Positions 16,848 through 24,497 of a stretch of 30,850 nt of DNA are shown piece after piece (the first letter of the stretch is position 1; every line of letters begins with the position of its first letter). The position numbers and the translations under genes were made by a program. Origin of the DNA: Treponema sp. UBA937. Lineage in GTDB: Bacteria; Spirochaetota; Spirochaetia; Treponematales; Breznakiellaceae. The DNA lies in contig DBDH01000055.1 of NCBI GenBank assembly GCA_002293455.1, positions 18,683 to 49,532 of the forward strand, in the 5' to 3' direction. The notes under the pieces were generated by a model. It worked only from the letters and a program-made list of their open reading frames with translations. It searched no databases and was not told where the DNA came from.

Positions 16848-17693
16848 TCACGGATACACATTGATGGGATTGTCTAAGCCGTTTTCGTTCAGCGCTTTCC
16901 GCAAGGCTTCCGCCCTTTCGTGTAGAATATTACATGGAAGCGGCTGGGCTCTGGGATCTTCCGGCGCGGGACGGGCTTTTCCGTATATCTGAATGCTTTT
17001 GACGCCGAATGCCTTATCCGCAATAAGCGCCAAGCGGGTAATTAAGTCTATCCACGCGGAAGATTCTTCGCTTGAGGGCACTTGTTCATCAATGCCGCAA
17101 AGCATCGTTTGTATTGTAAAGGGCGCTTTTGCCGCGAATTGTGTTATCTTTGTTGTAAGATCATGAAACGATATTTCCGAACGATTGATACACTTGTACC
17201 ATGCTTCCGTACCCGCGTCCACTTTAAGCCAGATATCAAGCCGTTTGGAACCGGAAGCGGCTTCCACAAGATACTTATATGTTTGTTCATGCAGTAGCAT
17301 CGTTCCGTTGGTGATCAGCACTAACGCGGCTTCCTTTGCCCATTGCTCCCTGATAATTACTGCCCGATTAAGGGCTTCCTGAAAATACGGAGACATGGTA
17401 GGTTCGCCGTTTCCGGAAAAACAGATATCCCGAATAGGAATATTATGTTTCCGCGCGTGTTGTATGCTTTCAATCAAAGCCCGTTCCATAACATCAAGAG
17501 AAAAATAGATGTCCGTTTCAAAGGGAAAGACTTCGCAATAGGGACAATCAAACGAACAGATTTTTTTATTCGGGAAAAGATTGATGCCGATAGAAAGCCC
17601 TTCGGAACGGCGTGAATACACCGGATACACGATGGCTCCGCTTTCACGTTCCGTCCGGTGATTTTCTACGGAAGCCGGTTCGCCGGGATTCAC
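16848..17693 (-). CDS. Radical SAM protein of unknown substrate
   Basis: This is 281 residues from a GTG at 17693. The radical SAM cluster motif is CSFDCPYC (C46, C50, C53), preceded by LSIGINLFPNKK. FSGNGEPTMSP is the glycine-rich SAM-binding strand and LVLITNGT the next. The overall look (IGINLFP, CxxxCPYCEV, SGNGEPT) is close to COG0731-type enzymes related to TYW1, but no TYW1-specific region is present. I chose the GTG because it overlaps the hisD stop as GTGA and has AAGGA seven bases upstream. A longer ATG frame from 17756 would overlap hisD by 67 bases. It is the last gene of the his transcript, but there is no evidence that it acts in histidine synthesis. Confidence 0.83.
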   Translation of the reverse strand: MNPGEPASVENHRTERESGAIVYPVYSRRSEGLSIGINLFPNKKICSFDCPYCEVFPFETDIYFSLDVMERALIESIQHARKHNIPIRDICFSGNGEPTMSPYFQEALNRAVIIREQWAKEAALVLITNGTMLLHEQTYKYLVEAASGSKRLDIWLKVDAGTEAWYKCINRSEISFHDLTTKITQFAAKAPFTIQTMLCGIDEQVPSSEESSAWIDLITRLALIADKAFGVKSIQIYGKARPAPEDPRAQPLPCNILHERAEALRKALNENGLDNPINVYP

Positions 17694-18997
17694 ATATTTT
17701 TCCTTGAAGCCGCACTTGCCGCGTGCCCTGCAAGTCCTTCCGCCAAGGCAATGCATTCCGCGGCTGTCAGGGCTTCATCCAGTCCCGGCCCTTGCGTACA
17801 GCGCAATGTCGTCGGCGTCTTGAGGAAATGCCGTACCGAAAGCCCCCCGGTAAAACGCGCGCTGCCGGATGTCGGAAGCGTATGATTGATGCCGGCCGAA
17901 TAATCACCGAGCGCTTCTACCGCGCGTATCCCGATAAAGAGCGAGCCGAAATTGCGCAGGCCGGAAATATACTTGTCCGCGTCTTGCACCTGCAATTCCA
18001 GATGTTCCGGCGCGATGATGTTTGCGATACGTACCGCTTCGTCAATATTGTTGTAAATAACAATAAGTCCTCCCGCGCCGAGGGACGCCCTGGCAACCGA
18101 AGAAGTCGGGAGAGTTTGAAGCTGCTTTTCTAAAGCGGCTTCAATAAGTTCGGCAAGTCCTCGGGTTGATACCAGGATTCTTGCCCGCGCGTCGGGATCG
18201 TGTTCGGCCTGGGCCAGCATGTCTCTGGCCGCCAATGACGCGGCTTCTTCCGGCGAAGAAGATTCGCTTCCGTCGCTTATAATAAGCACATCCGTGGGAC
18301 CCGCGACAAAATCAATTCCCACTTCGCCGTAAAGGACGCGTTTTGCTCCTGCGACATATTTGTTTCCCGGCCCCACGATAAGATCAGCTTGAGGAACCGT
18401 TTCCGTCCCCAATGCCAATGCCGCGACAGCCTGAGCGCCGCCTATGGCAAAACAGCGGTGGGCTCCGGAAATAAAAGCGGCCGCCATAATTCTCTTGTCG
18501 GGGAAGCCGTCTTCCAAAGGCGGCGATGCCACGAGTATGTCTTTCACTCCCGCGGCCAATGCCGGAATAACGCCCATCAACACCGATGAGATTAAAGGGA
18601 AGCGTCCGCCGGGAACATAGACCGCCGCCCGGTTTACGGGAATGACCTTTTGTCCGGTAAATATTCCGGGCGCGATTTCCGTTTCAAAATCGCTGAACTG
18701 TTCCCGCTGTTTTTCCGCGAACGCACTGATATTTTTCCGCGCCGTTTCCAAAGCACTCACCAATGCTGGATCATCTTTTTTTAATTGATCATACGCGGCT
18801 TTCATTTTTTCGGCCGGAACTTCAAGCCGGTCGGGAGATGAGCGGTCAAACTTTGCGGCCCATTCTTTTACGGCGCTGTCTCCGCGTTCACGCACCGAAG
18901 CAATGATCTTCATGATTGATGAAGTTACATCTGTATACGCAGCCGTTTCTTCTTTTTTCCAAAATGAATTAAATTCATCCGCGTTAATGATCTTCAT
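17690..18997 (-). CDS. hisD: Histidinol dehydrogenase
   Basis: This 435-residue enzyme oxidises L-histidinol to histidine in two NAD-dependent steps, the last reactions of the pathway. RAAVYVPGGRFPLISSVLMGVIPA (from about 128), ADLIVGPGNKYVAGAKR and FVAGPTDVLIISD are family blocks. DMLAQAEHDP carries Gln/His zinc ligands, and GINHTLPTSGSARF and SVRHFLKT lie near the end. Its length is normal for the family. The start is four bases after the hisC stop, with the ribosome site AAAGGA inside the last hisC codons. It is coupled to the radical-SAM gene at its 3' end. Confidence 0.96.
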   Translation of the reverse strand: MKIINADEFNSFWKKEETAAYTDVTSSIMKIIASVRERGDSAVKEWAAKFDRSSPDRLEVPAEKMKAAYDQLKKDDPALVSALETARKNISAFAEKQREQFSDFETEIAPGIFTGQKVIPVNRAAVYVPGGRFPLISSVLMGVIPALAAGVKDILVASPPLEDGFPDKRIMAAAFISGAHRCFAIGGAQAVAALALGTETVPQADLIVGPGNKYVAGAKRVLYGEVGIDFVAGPTDVLIISDGSESSSPEEAASLAARDMLAQAEHDPDARARILVSTRGLAELIEAALEKQLQTLPTSSVARASLGAGGLIVIYNNIDEAVRIANIIAPEHLELQVQDADKYISGLRNFGSLFIGIRAVEALGDYSAGINHTLPTSGSARFTGGLSVRHFLKTPTTLRCTQGPGLDEALTAAECIALAEGLAGHAASAASRKNM

Positions 18998-19001
18998 GTA
19001 A

Positions 19002-20096
19002 TCATCCTTTAATTATCTCTCTGCATCTTTCAACAAACACATTCATCTCCTCATCCGTACCGATGCTCACCCGAAGATAATCTGCTATTCTTGCTTTATT
19101 GAAATGTCTTACAAGGATTCCTTTTTCGCGGAGAGCATGGAACAATTCCGATCCCGCTTTTCCTGGATGACGGATAAAAATAAAGTTCGCTTTTGACGGA
19201 ATGATTTCAAAACCGATGCGTTTCAAATCTTCTACAATTCTGTTTCTTGTATCAACAATCTTTTGGTTGATCGTGTCGTAATATGCTTTGTCGAGAACGG
19301 CCGCTTCGCCTCCGGCCTGCGCGAGTCTGTCCAAAGGGTATGAATTGAAAGAATCTTTTACGCGCCGGATGCCTTCAATCAAATCTTTGTTTCCTATGGC
19401 AAAGCCCAGACGAAGACCCGCCAAAGAACGGGATTTTGACATGGTGTGAATACAAAGCAGATTCGGAAATTGATTGATGTAAGGAACTAATGATTCGGTT
19501 CCAAAATCGATGTACGCTTCATCGACAATAAAAATCTTCCCCCGCGATTTTAGATATTCCGCAAGAGAAAGCAGTTCGTTTATTTCAAGAGCTTTTCCTG
19601 TCGGCGCGTTAGGATTCGGAAAAATCACTCCGCCGGAAGGAATGTTGTATGCATCAATATTGATGGAAAAATCGTTTGAGAGCGGAATCGTTTTAAAAGG
19701 GATGTTCCATAATCCGGCATACACGGGATAAAAACTATACGTGATGTCGGGAAACAAAACAGGTAACGCTTTTTCTTCATCAGCCTGATTAAAAAAAGCC
19801 GCAAAGGCAAGGCCGAGAATTTCATCGGACCCATTCCCCGCAAAAACTTGGGTTTCCTCTACGTTATATGTTTCGGCGATTGCCCGAATCAAAGAAGTTG
19901 ATTCGGGATCAGGATAGAGCCGAAGCCGTTCGTCCGCCGCGGCTTTGATTGCCGCAATAACCGAGGGCGAAGGAGGATACGGATTTTCGTTTGTGTTGAG
20001 TTTGATGTAACGCCTTTCCTTGGGCTGTTCTCCGGGTGTGTAAGGACTCAAACTTTTTGTCAGGTTCGACCAGTAAGGCGAAATATCGCTTTTCAC
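19002..20096 (-). CDS. hisC: Histidinol-phosphate aminotransferase
   Basis: This 364-residue class I/II PLP aminotransferase converts imidazole-acetol phosphate and glutamate to histidinol phosphate. KLNTNENPYPPSP (32-44) is the substrate-binding opening typical of HisC. FAGNGSDEILGLAF and NPNAPTG follow, VDEAYIDF contains the cofactor-binding Asp and Tyr, and MSKSRSLAGLRLGFA carries the PLP lysine near 221. The start is GTG, overlapping the hisAIE stop as GTGA, so it is translationally coupled. Confidence 0.96.
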   Translation of the reverse strand: MKSDISPYWSNLTKSLSPYTPGEQPKERRYIKLNTNENPYPPSPSVIAAIKAAADERLRLYPDPESTSLIRAIAETYNVEETQVFAGNGSDEILGLAFAAFFNQADEEKALPVLFPDITYSFYPVYAGLWNIPFKTIPLSNDFSINIDAYNIPSGGVIFPNPNAPTGKALEINELLSLAEYLKSRGKIFIVDEAYIDFGTESLVPYINQFPNLLCIHTMSKSRSLAGLRLGFAIGNKDLIEGIRRVKDSFNSYPLDRLAQAGGEAAVLDKAYYDTINQKIVDTRNRIVEDLKRIGFEIIPSKANFIFIRHPGKAGSELFHALREKGILVRHFNKARIADYLRVSIGTDEEMNVFVERCREIIKG

Positions 20097-21352
20097 TTTT
20101 TGTGCCTTCTATCAAGTTCGTCAAACACTTCTTGAATCGAAACTTTTTCCCTTGTCATTAAAACCGTCATGAAATACAAAAGGTCCGCCGCTTCCCACAC
20201 AACTTCATCGTGCGTTTTTGCGGTGCAGATTTCTTCGGCTTCTTCCCGCACTTTTTCCCGGACAAGTTCATCGTCTAAAGACGCGGTGTACGAACCGGGC
20301 GCCGGATTTTTAAAACGTTCTGTCACAATCTCTTGCAGATATTCCCATGTGTATTTCCGGTCTGTTTCAAAGCAGGACCATTTTCCGGTATGACAGACAG
20401 GACCGTTCGGCTTGACTGCCGCAAGGATCGCGTCCTGGTCACAGTCGGTTCTCAGTTTGATGATGTCGAGTGTGTTGCCGGAATTTTCCCCCTTCATCCA
20501 GAGTTTGTTTCTGGACCGGCTGTGAAAACAAAGTTTTCCGCGCTTAAACGATTCCGACACCGCTTCTTTGTCCGCAAATCCTGTCATGAGGATTTGACCG
20601 TCTTCGGTTTGGGCAATCACCGGAAGGAGGCTTTCTTTTTTCCAGTTCAGCGAACGGACAAAGCTGTCCGCAAGATTAATCTTTCCCGTGTACAGAGCCA
20701 TACCGATTTGAACATCACAGCCGAGCGCCGCAATTTCTTCGATTTCTTCAATCGTTGTAATTCCGCCGGCTGCCGTGATCGTGCATGTTACCGATTCGCG
20801 CAATTTTTTAATTTGATCTAAATCGGTTCCGCTCATCATCCCTTCGCGTTCAACACAGGTAAATAAAATTTCCGAAACAAAAGGTTCAACGGCTTTGGCT
20901 CCGTCAATCAAAGAAATGCCGGTTTTGGTTTTCCAGCCGTCCACGACAATTTCTCCATCGCGCGCGTCAACCGCGACAATGATTCTTTCCTTGCCGATTT
21001 TTTTTACCAGGCTTTCAAGAAAGGCGGTGTTGACCGCGAATCCTTCTGAACCGCGGAACGCCGTAGAACCGATGATAATTTTTTTAGCGCCAAAACTGAT
21101 AAGTTCTTTCGCGCGTTCAACAGTTTTAATTCCGCCGCCGACCCGGCATTCGGCCAAACGCAAAAGCGGCTTGATGAGTTCGTCGTTGGCCCCCTTTCCC
21201 ATCGCGGCGTCCAAATCGATCACCGCGACTTCTCCATAACGGTTAAATTCTTCTGCAAGTTCTTTCGGATTGTCGCGCGCAAGAACCAATTCGGCTCCCT
21301 GCTTTAACTGAACAACTTTTCCGCCTTGTACATCTATCGAAGCGATTACCAT
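20093..21352 (-). CDS. hisAIE: HisA-HisI-HisE trifunctional fusion
   Basis: This is one 419-residue chain with three histidine enzymes. Residues 1-236 are a HisA (ProFAR isomerase) beta-barrel with IDVQGGKVVQL (Asp7 region), RVGGGIKT, IIIGSTAF, AVDARDGEIVVDGW and TAAGGITT. Residues 238-329 are HisI (phosphoribosyl-AMP cyclohydrolase) with FHSRSRNKLWMKGENSGN, RTDCDQDA and VCHTGKWSCF, giving zinc cysteines 304, 320 and 327. Residues 337-419 are HisE (phosphoribosyl-ATP pyrophosphatase) with REEAEEICTAKTHDEVVWEAADLLYF. The junction of HisA to HisI has almost no linker. The real start is the ATG at 21352, overlapping hisF by seven bases. An in-frame extension to 21571 has no HisA homology. It covers pathway steps 2, 3 and 4 in one polypeptide. 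Confidence 0.93.
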   Translation of the reverse strand: MVIASIDVQGGKVVQLKQGAELVLARDNPKELAEEFNRYGEVAVIDLDAAMGKGANDELIKPLLRLAECRVGGGIKTVERAKELISFGAKKIIIGSTAFRGSEGFAVNTAFLESLVKKIGKERIIVAVDARDGEIVVDGWKTKTGISLIDGAKAVEPFVSEILFTCVEREGMMSGTDLDQIKKLRESVTCTITAAGGITTIEEIEEIAALGCDVQIGMALYTGKINLADSFVRSLNWKKESLLPVIAQTEDGQILMTGFADKEAVSESFKRGKLCFHSRSRNKLWMKGENSGNTLDIIKLRTDCDQDAILAAVKPNGPVCHTGKWSCFETDRKYTWEYLQEIVTERFKNPAPGSYTASLDDELVREKVREEAEEICTAKTHDEVVWEAADLLYFMTVLMTREKVSIQEVFDELDRRHKK

Positions 21353-22149
21353 CTGACGCAGACTCCTTTTGCTTCGGCATGAGATTTTATTTCTTTGATT
21401 GTAGTCTTTCCAAAGTGAAGCATGGAAGCGACAAGCGCCGCGTCCGCGTTTGCCCAAGGGCCGCCTTGCGCTTGTTCTTCCGAGAGCAGCGCGGCTGTAA
21501 TCTGATCCAAAGTTCCGGCTCCACCGGAGGCGATTACCGGTACCGGCACCGCGTCGATTACTCGCTTGCATAATTCCAAATCGTAACCGTATCCTGTTCC
21601 GTCCGCGTCAATTGAATTGAGAAGAATTTCTCCCGCTCCCAATTCTACCGCACGTACAGCCCATTCAACCGCGTCGATCCCGGAATCTTCCCGCCCGCCT
21701 TTCGCGAACGCGTGCCAGACCGGGCGGCCTTGTTCATCTTGTCCGACCCGTTTCGCGTCAATGGAAAGAACCACGCACTGGCTTCCATAAGCCTCCGCCA
21801 TTTCTTTCAGCAATTGCGGATTCCGTAAAGCGGAAGTACAAACCGAAACTTTGTCCGCTCCGGCATTCATGGCTTCGCGCATGTCGTCTATGGTACGGAT
21901 ACCTCCGCCCACGCAAAGCGGAATGAACACTTCCTTTGCAACGCGCTTCACCACGTCCATCAAGGTTGCCCGGCTTTTGTAAGACGCGCCTATGTCAAGA
22001 AACGTAAGCTCATCCGCGCCGTCGTCGTTGTAACGCCGGGCAAATTCCACGGGGTCGCCCGCGTCCCTGATTCCTTCAAACTTCACGCCTTTCACAACCC
22101 GTCCGTCATCAACATCGAGACAAGGAATAATTCTTTTTGCCTGCATCAT
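21346..22149 (-). CDS. hisF: Imidazole glycerol phosphate synthase, cyclase subunit
   Basis: This 267-residue beta/alpha barrel opens with AKRIIPCLDVDDGRVVKGVKF, which carries the catalytic Asp. It continues with ADELTFLDIGAS, CVGGGIRTIDDMR, KVSVCTSALRN, VVLSIDAKRV with the second catalytic Asp region, GEILLNSIDADGTGYGYD, and VIASGGAG. With HisH it makes imidazole glycerol phosphate and AICAR from PRFAR and glutamine-derived ammonia. The start overlaps the hisH stop as ATGA, with AGGAG five bases upstream. A second ATG directly follows the first. Confidence 0.97.
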   Translation of the reverse strand: MMQAKRIIPCLDVDDGRVVKGVKFEGIRDAGDPVEFARRYNDDGADELTFLDIGASYKSRATLMDVVKRVAKEVFIPLCVGGGIRTIDDMREAMNAGADKVSVCTSALRNPQLLKEMAEAYGSQCVVLSIDAKRVGQDEQGRPVWHAFAKGGREDSGIDAVEWAVRAVELGAGEILLNSIDADGTGYGYDLELCKRVIDAVPVPVIASGGAGTLDQITAALLSEEQAQGGPWANADAALVASMLHFGKTTIKEIKSHAEAKGVCVRW

Positions 22150-22769
22150 TTATCTCCTAACCAATTTTGCAAAAACCGCAATCCCGCGGTCCCGGATTTT
22201 TCCGGATGAAACTGTACAGCCGCCAATGCCCCTTGTTCAATACCCGAACAATATTGCAGATAATACTCCGCTTCACAGAGCACGGCATCCGCGCTTTTCG
22301 GCTCCGCGTAATATGAATGAATGTAATAGAAAAAAGCCTCATCCTTTATTCCGTTAAATAAAGCCGATTCAGGTTTTGTTTTAGTTTGATTCCATCCGAT
22401 TTGCGGAATCTTTCTGCCGGGAAACTTTTTTACCTGTCCCGGAATAAGCGATAAACCTTGAACAATGTTTCCGTCCGGCAGTGTTTCTTCACTGCTTTCA
22501 AAAAGAAGCTGTAACCCAATACAGATGCCCAAGAACGGTTTATCCGCTTTCACCCATCCGCGGATTGCGCCGGCGTAACCGGACCGTTCCAGAGATTTCA
22601 TAGCCGTGGCAAAATGGCCGTCTCCAGGGAAAATAATTTTTTCGTAGGGACTTGAAGAAACGGAAAGTTCTTCAGGGCCGCGCACAAAAGAAGCCTTCAT
22701 ACGAAGCCGTTCCAGGGCGTTCATAACAGACCCCAGATTTCCGGCTCCGTAATCAATAACGCCTGTCAC
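22146..22769 (-). CDS. hisH: Imidazole glycerol phosphate synthase, glutaminase subunit
   Basis: This 207-residue class I glutamine amidotransferase feeds ammonia to HisF. It begins MTGVIDYGAGNLGSVMNAL. The nucleophile Cys83 is in PFLGICIGLQLLF, and His188/Glu190 are in VQFHPEKSG, completing the triad. IPQIGWNQ and the HSYYAEP block are HisH-specific. The start is a GTG overlapping the hisB stop (GTGA). Confidence 0.96.
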   Translation of the reverse strand: MTGVIDYGAGNLGSVMNALERLRMKASFVRGPEELSVSSSPYEKIIFPGDGHFATAMKSLERSGYAGAIRGWVKADKPFLGICIGLQLLFESSEETLPDGNIVQGLSLIPGQVKKFPGRKIPQIGWNQTKTKPESALFNGIKDEAFFYYIHSYYAEPKSADAVLCEAEYYLQYCSGIEQGALAAVQFHPEKSGTAGLRFLQNWLGDK

Positions 22770-23380
22770 GCAATAGTCCCTTTTGCGGAAGGTATTCGCA
22801 GCGAAGCTCTGGGATCCGCTTCACACGCGTCTCTTAAGGCCCGCGCCGCGGCTTTAAAAAGCGCCTCAATTTTATGATGATCGCTTCGTCCCCGGAGTAT
22901 GTCCAGATGAAGCGCGCATCCTGCCTGTGAAACAAATCCCTGCCAGAAGTCTTCAATTACATCGGTTTGAAAGGTATCATCTTGGGAAACGAGAGGAATC
23001 CCGGTGAGCGCGCCGTCAAAAACCAGAAACGACCTTCCGGAAAAATCCACCGCGCATCTTGCAAGCGTTTCATCCATAGGATACATGCAGTTCCCAACCC
23101 GGCGGATGCCCTGCCTCTTGCCTAATGCTTGTTTGAAACATTGGCCAAGAACAATCCCAATGTCTTCAACCAAATGATGCTGATCCACTTCCAGGTCGCC
23201 TGTGGCTTTCATCTTTATATCGAAAAGTCCATGCACCGCGAAAGTGTCGAGCATGTGGCTCATGAAACCGATGGGACAGTCCAAAATCGTTTTCCCGCTT
23301 CCATCAATGTTCAGCTCGATTGATATATCGGTCTCTTTTGTCGTCCGTTTAATTTCCGCTGTTCTTTCAATCTTTTCCAT
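22766..23380 (-). CDS. hisB: Imidazoleglycerol-phosphate dehydratase
   Basis: This 204-residue monofunctional IGP dehydratase removes water from imidazole glycerol phosphate. Its manganese-binding repeats are DQHHLVEDIGIVLG near 70 and GRSDHHKIEALFKAAARAL near 165, with HMLDTFAVHG early on. It lacks the N-terminal histidinol-phosphate phosphatase domain of the enterobacterial fusion. No phosphatase gene for that step is in this operon, so a PHP-type HisK or another phosphatase must be encoded elsewhere. I place the start at the ATG at 23380, sharing one base with the hisG stop. A TTG one codon upstream is less likely. Confidence 0.95.
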   Translation of the reverse strand: MEKIERTAEIKRTTKETDISIELNIDGSGKTILDCPIGFMSHMLDTFAVHGLFDIKMKATGDLEVDQHHLVEDIGIVLGQCFKQALGKRQGIRRVGNCMYPMDETLARCAVDFSGRSFLVFDGALTGIPLVSQDDTFQTDVIEDFWQGFVSQAGCALHLDILRGRSDHHKIEALFKAAARALRDACEADPRASLRIPSAKGTIA

Positions 23381-24234
23381 CAAAGCACCACCTTTCTCAG
23401 TTCGTATTCTACAATATCTGTTGCTCCTAACTTTCTTAAGAGCGGAATAAGAGCCGGCACTTCCTGACGATTAACCGCGATTTTTATCGCAAAGCCGTCA
23501 GTACCGTAGAGAGGAGAAACCGTCGGACTTCTCATGGAAGGGAGTCCGTCTGCCAATGCTGAAAAATTCTCCTCGGTAACATTCATTTCCAGCATCACCT
23601 TGTCGCGGCCGTCCAGAACCGCTTTAAAGAGCATCGCCAATTCTTCAATGCGGCTCCGTTTTTCAGGATCGGCCATTGCCGCCTTGGATGCTGCAAAGCG
23701 GGTGGACGATTCCATAATTGTCGCGATAATCCGAAGGCCGTTATCTTTCAAGGTCTGACCGGTAGAAGTATTGTCGATGATCATGTCCGCGTCATCCGGG
23801 GGGAAAACTTCGGTGGCTCCGAAAGTCCTGACAATCCGGTACTTATAGCCCGATGCTTTAAGCCATTCTTCGGCGATATTGGCATATTCGGTTGCCACTA
23901 CGAGCGTCCGTGAACGAAGCGTTTCTTCATTCATCTCCGCCGGAACCGCGGCGACAATACGTACTTTATCAAAACCCAGATTCATCACTTCTTCCACATC
24001 GGAACCGTTTTCTTTAATCCAATCGATTCCGGTGAATCCCGCGTCATGACTGCCCAGTTCCAGAAGTTCGCCGACATTTTGGGGCTTCATAATTTTAGCG
24101 TCCAGCCAATCGACTCCAATATCAGGCCTGTAGGTTCTGTCGGCCAGGCTCACCGGAATACCCGCCTCGGAAAACAGTTTTGAAATACTTTCAAATATTC
24201 TTCCTTTCGGAATGAGAATGCGTAATTTTTCCAT
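23380..24234 (-). CDS. hisG: ATP phosphoribosyltransferase, long form with regulatory domain
   Basis: This 284-residue first enzyme of histidine synthesis joins ATP and PRPP. It begins MEKLRILIPKGRIFESISKLF. GFTGIDWIKENG and IRTFGATEVFPPDDADMIIDNTSTGQTL carry the PRPP-binding loop. A C-terminal domain of about 75 residues (MRSPTVSPL, then VPALIPLLRKLGATDIVEYELRKVV) is the histidine-binding, ACT-like domain of the long HisG class, so no HisZ is needed and feedback inhibition is expected. The start at 24234 has AAGGAGAG upstream. A longer frame to 24288 runs back into the leader terminator and is not credible. Transcription is controlled by the attenuator immediately upstream. Confidence 0.96.
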   Translation of the reverse strand: MEKLRILIPKGRIFESISKLFSEAGIPVSLADRTYRPDIGVDWLDAKIMKPQNVGELLELGSHDAGFTGIDWIKENGSDVEEVMNLGFDKVRIVAAVPAEMNEETLRSRTLVVATEYANIAEEWLKASGYKYRIVRTFGATEVFPPDDADMIIDNTSTGQTLKDNGLRIIATIMESSTRFAASKAAMADPEKRSRIEELAMLFKAVLDGRDKVMLEMNVTEENFSALADGLPSMRSPTVSPLYGTDGFAIKIAVNRQEVPALIPLLRKLGATDIVEYELRKVVL

Positions 24235-24257
24235 AATGATACTCTCCTTCGCAGTAC

Positions 24258-24291
24258 AAAAAAAAGCCGTGGTCTCAAGAGAGTCCACGGC
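24258..24291 (-). terminator. his operon attenuator terminator
   Basis: On the minus strand GCCGTGG (24291-24285) pairs perfectly with CCACGGC (24272-24266), with further TCTC/GAGA pairing inside. Eight T residues (24265-24258) follow. It ends 23 bases ahead of the hisG start, so read-through is required for operon expression. Its 5' arm is also the 3' arm of the alternative antiterminator. Confidence 0.9.
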
Positions 24292-24332
24292 AACCTAACC
24301 GATTACAACATCCAAAATGAAGATGCCGGACC
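24282..24332 (-). promoter_or_regulatory. Antiterminator pairing of the his leader
   Basis: On the minus strand the nine bases GGTCCGGCA (24332-24324), directly after the leader-peptide stop codon, can pair with TGCCG-TG-GACT (24292-24282). This gives nine pairs, one of them G-U, with a two-base bulge, and it consumes the 5' arm of the terminator. A ribosome stalled on the His codons would leave this pairing free. A ribosome finishing at the stop codon would cover it and let the terminator form. Confidence 0.72.
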
Positions 24333-24389
24333 TCAAGTCGTGAGAAAATGGTGATGATAATGATGCTTAAACCTTGCGGCCCATGTCAT
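24333..24389 (-). CDS. hisL: his leader peptide (18 aa, histidine-rich)
   Basis: The frame ATG (24389) to TGA (24333) encodes MTWAARFKHHYHHHFLTT, with five His codons in six positions. It closely parallels E. coli HisL (MTRVQFKHHHHHHHPD), including the N-terminal MT and the FKHH run. It sits between a promoter and an intrinsic terminator ahead of hisG, which is exactly the place for ribosome-mediated attenuation. No Shine-Dalgarno is visible, and the -10 box lies only 7-10 bases upstream, so the leader mRNA may start at or very near the ATG. The coding is too short for routine gene callers. Confidence 0.9.
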   Translation of the reverse strand: MTWAARFKHHYHHHFLTT

Positions 24390-24396
24390 ACATAAG

Positions 24397-24425
24397 AGTG
24401 TATATTTATACATTAAAATTGTCAA
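24397..24425 (-). promoter_or_regulatory. his operon promoter
   Basis: On the minus strand a perfect TTGACA (24425-24420) is followed after 17 bases by TACACT (24402-24397), or after 15 bases by TATACA (24404-24399). Either places the RNA start at about 24390-24392, at the leader-peptide ATG. It lies back to back with the plus-strand membrane protein gene. Confidence 0.65.
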
Positions 24426-24497
24426 GGAGATTTTTTTATGCAAGAAGCTGTTTTTCTATGCTTGCGGCTTCGGCATTTCCCGTGTTAGAGTGCTAAT

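Noticed and set aside
17694..17756. Longer ATG start of the radical-SAM gene with a Cys-rich opening
   Set aside because: It overlaps hisD coding by 67 bases. The GTG at 17693 has a ribosome site and a four-base overlap as in the other his genes.
21353..21571. N-terminal extension of the HisA fusion
   Set aside because: It lies wholly inside hisF in another frame, is Arg/Gly-rich shadow coding, and the HisA fold begins at the ATG at 21352.
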